Shown here in pieces: positions 6,689 to 6,740 of a stretch of 6,740 bases of DNA. Positions within the stretch are counted from its first letter, which is position 1. Each line of letters starts with the position of its first letter. The position numbers and the translations under genes were made by a program. Origin of the DNA: Planctomycetota bacterium (GTDB taxonomy: Bacteria; Planctomycetota; Planctomycetia; Planctomycetales; Planctomycetaceae); NCBI GenBank assembly GCA_027622115.1, contig JAQBZS010000402.1, positions 1 through 6,740 of the forward strand. Reading direction: 5' to 3'. The notes under the pieces were generated by a model. That model was given only the letters and a program-made list of their open reading frames with translations, did no database searches and was not told the origin of the DNA.

Positions 6689-6740
6689 GTGATTCGATGG
6701 ACTGGTCTGATGCTGTGTTTGGTAATGACCGCGCAATTTT
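6689..6740 (+). CDS. Start of an exported protein, cut by the window edge
   Basis: Seventeen codons from a GTG start read MIRWTGLMLCLVMTAQF, with one Arg and then a hydrophobic run, which looks like the beginning of a Sec signal peptide. GAAGGA lies five bases upstream. The gene would begin 147 bases after the sulfatase stop, on the same strand, so it could be read with the sulfatase or from its own promoter; no clear promoter or terminator is visible in the gap. The rest of the protein lies outside the window, so its identity is unknown. Confidence 0.5.
   Translation, partial: MIRWTGLMLCLVMTAQF

Noticed and set aside
6429..6692. Plus-strand 87-codon frame overlapping the sulfatase end and the following gap
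   Set aside because: Its first part is an out-of-frame shadow of the sulfatase and its remainder shows no ribosome binding site or domain.

Overview
The window reads as chromosomal DNA of a planctomycete (Planctomycetota). This is inferred from the Cys-type secreted sulfatase, a DUF2617-like protein, a tyrosine/arginine-rich exported protein with no clear family, loose or absent Shine-Dalgarno sites, and moderately high G+C with C/G-biased third codon positions. No single feature proves it. The content is mostly housekeeping and envelope genes. I see no phage, IS, CRISPR array or defence system, and no tRNA or rRNA.

Layout, left to right. (1) The 3' part of argS (arginyl-tRNA synthetase) runs in from the left edge and stops at 1775. 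(2) A 254-base gap holds a TATAAT box (1881-1886) and, about 60 bases further on, a 15-bp hairpin followed by a short T-run (1944-1979), all ahead of the next gene. (3) Three same-strand genes with gaps of 20 and 36 bases follow, a likely transcription unit: a DUF2617-like protein (2030-2572), a secreted Tyr/Arg-rich protein with a Pro-rich tail (2593-3279), and moeA for molybdenum cofactor synthesis (3316-4533). (4) A region with two hairpins comes after moeA. A probable small membrane protein (4673-4900) is encoded there on the minus strand, convergent with moeA and divergent from the next gene. (5) A secreted S1-type sulfatase runs to 6541. (6) The first 17 codons of another exported protein, with a good ribosome binding site and a GTG start, reach the right edge.

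The genes do not form one obvious pathway. ArgS serves translation, MoeA serves molybdoenzymes, and the sulfatase acts outside the cytoplasm on sulfated substrates after formylglycine conversion by an enzyme not encoded here. The points most worth a second look are the hairpin inside the leader of the DUF2617 unit, the undescribed Tyr-rich exported protein co-oriented with moeA, the small minus-strand membrane protein with no clear start, and the resemblance of this ArgS to eukaryotic cytosolic ArgRS. I did not find a convincing new multi-gene system.
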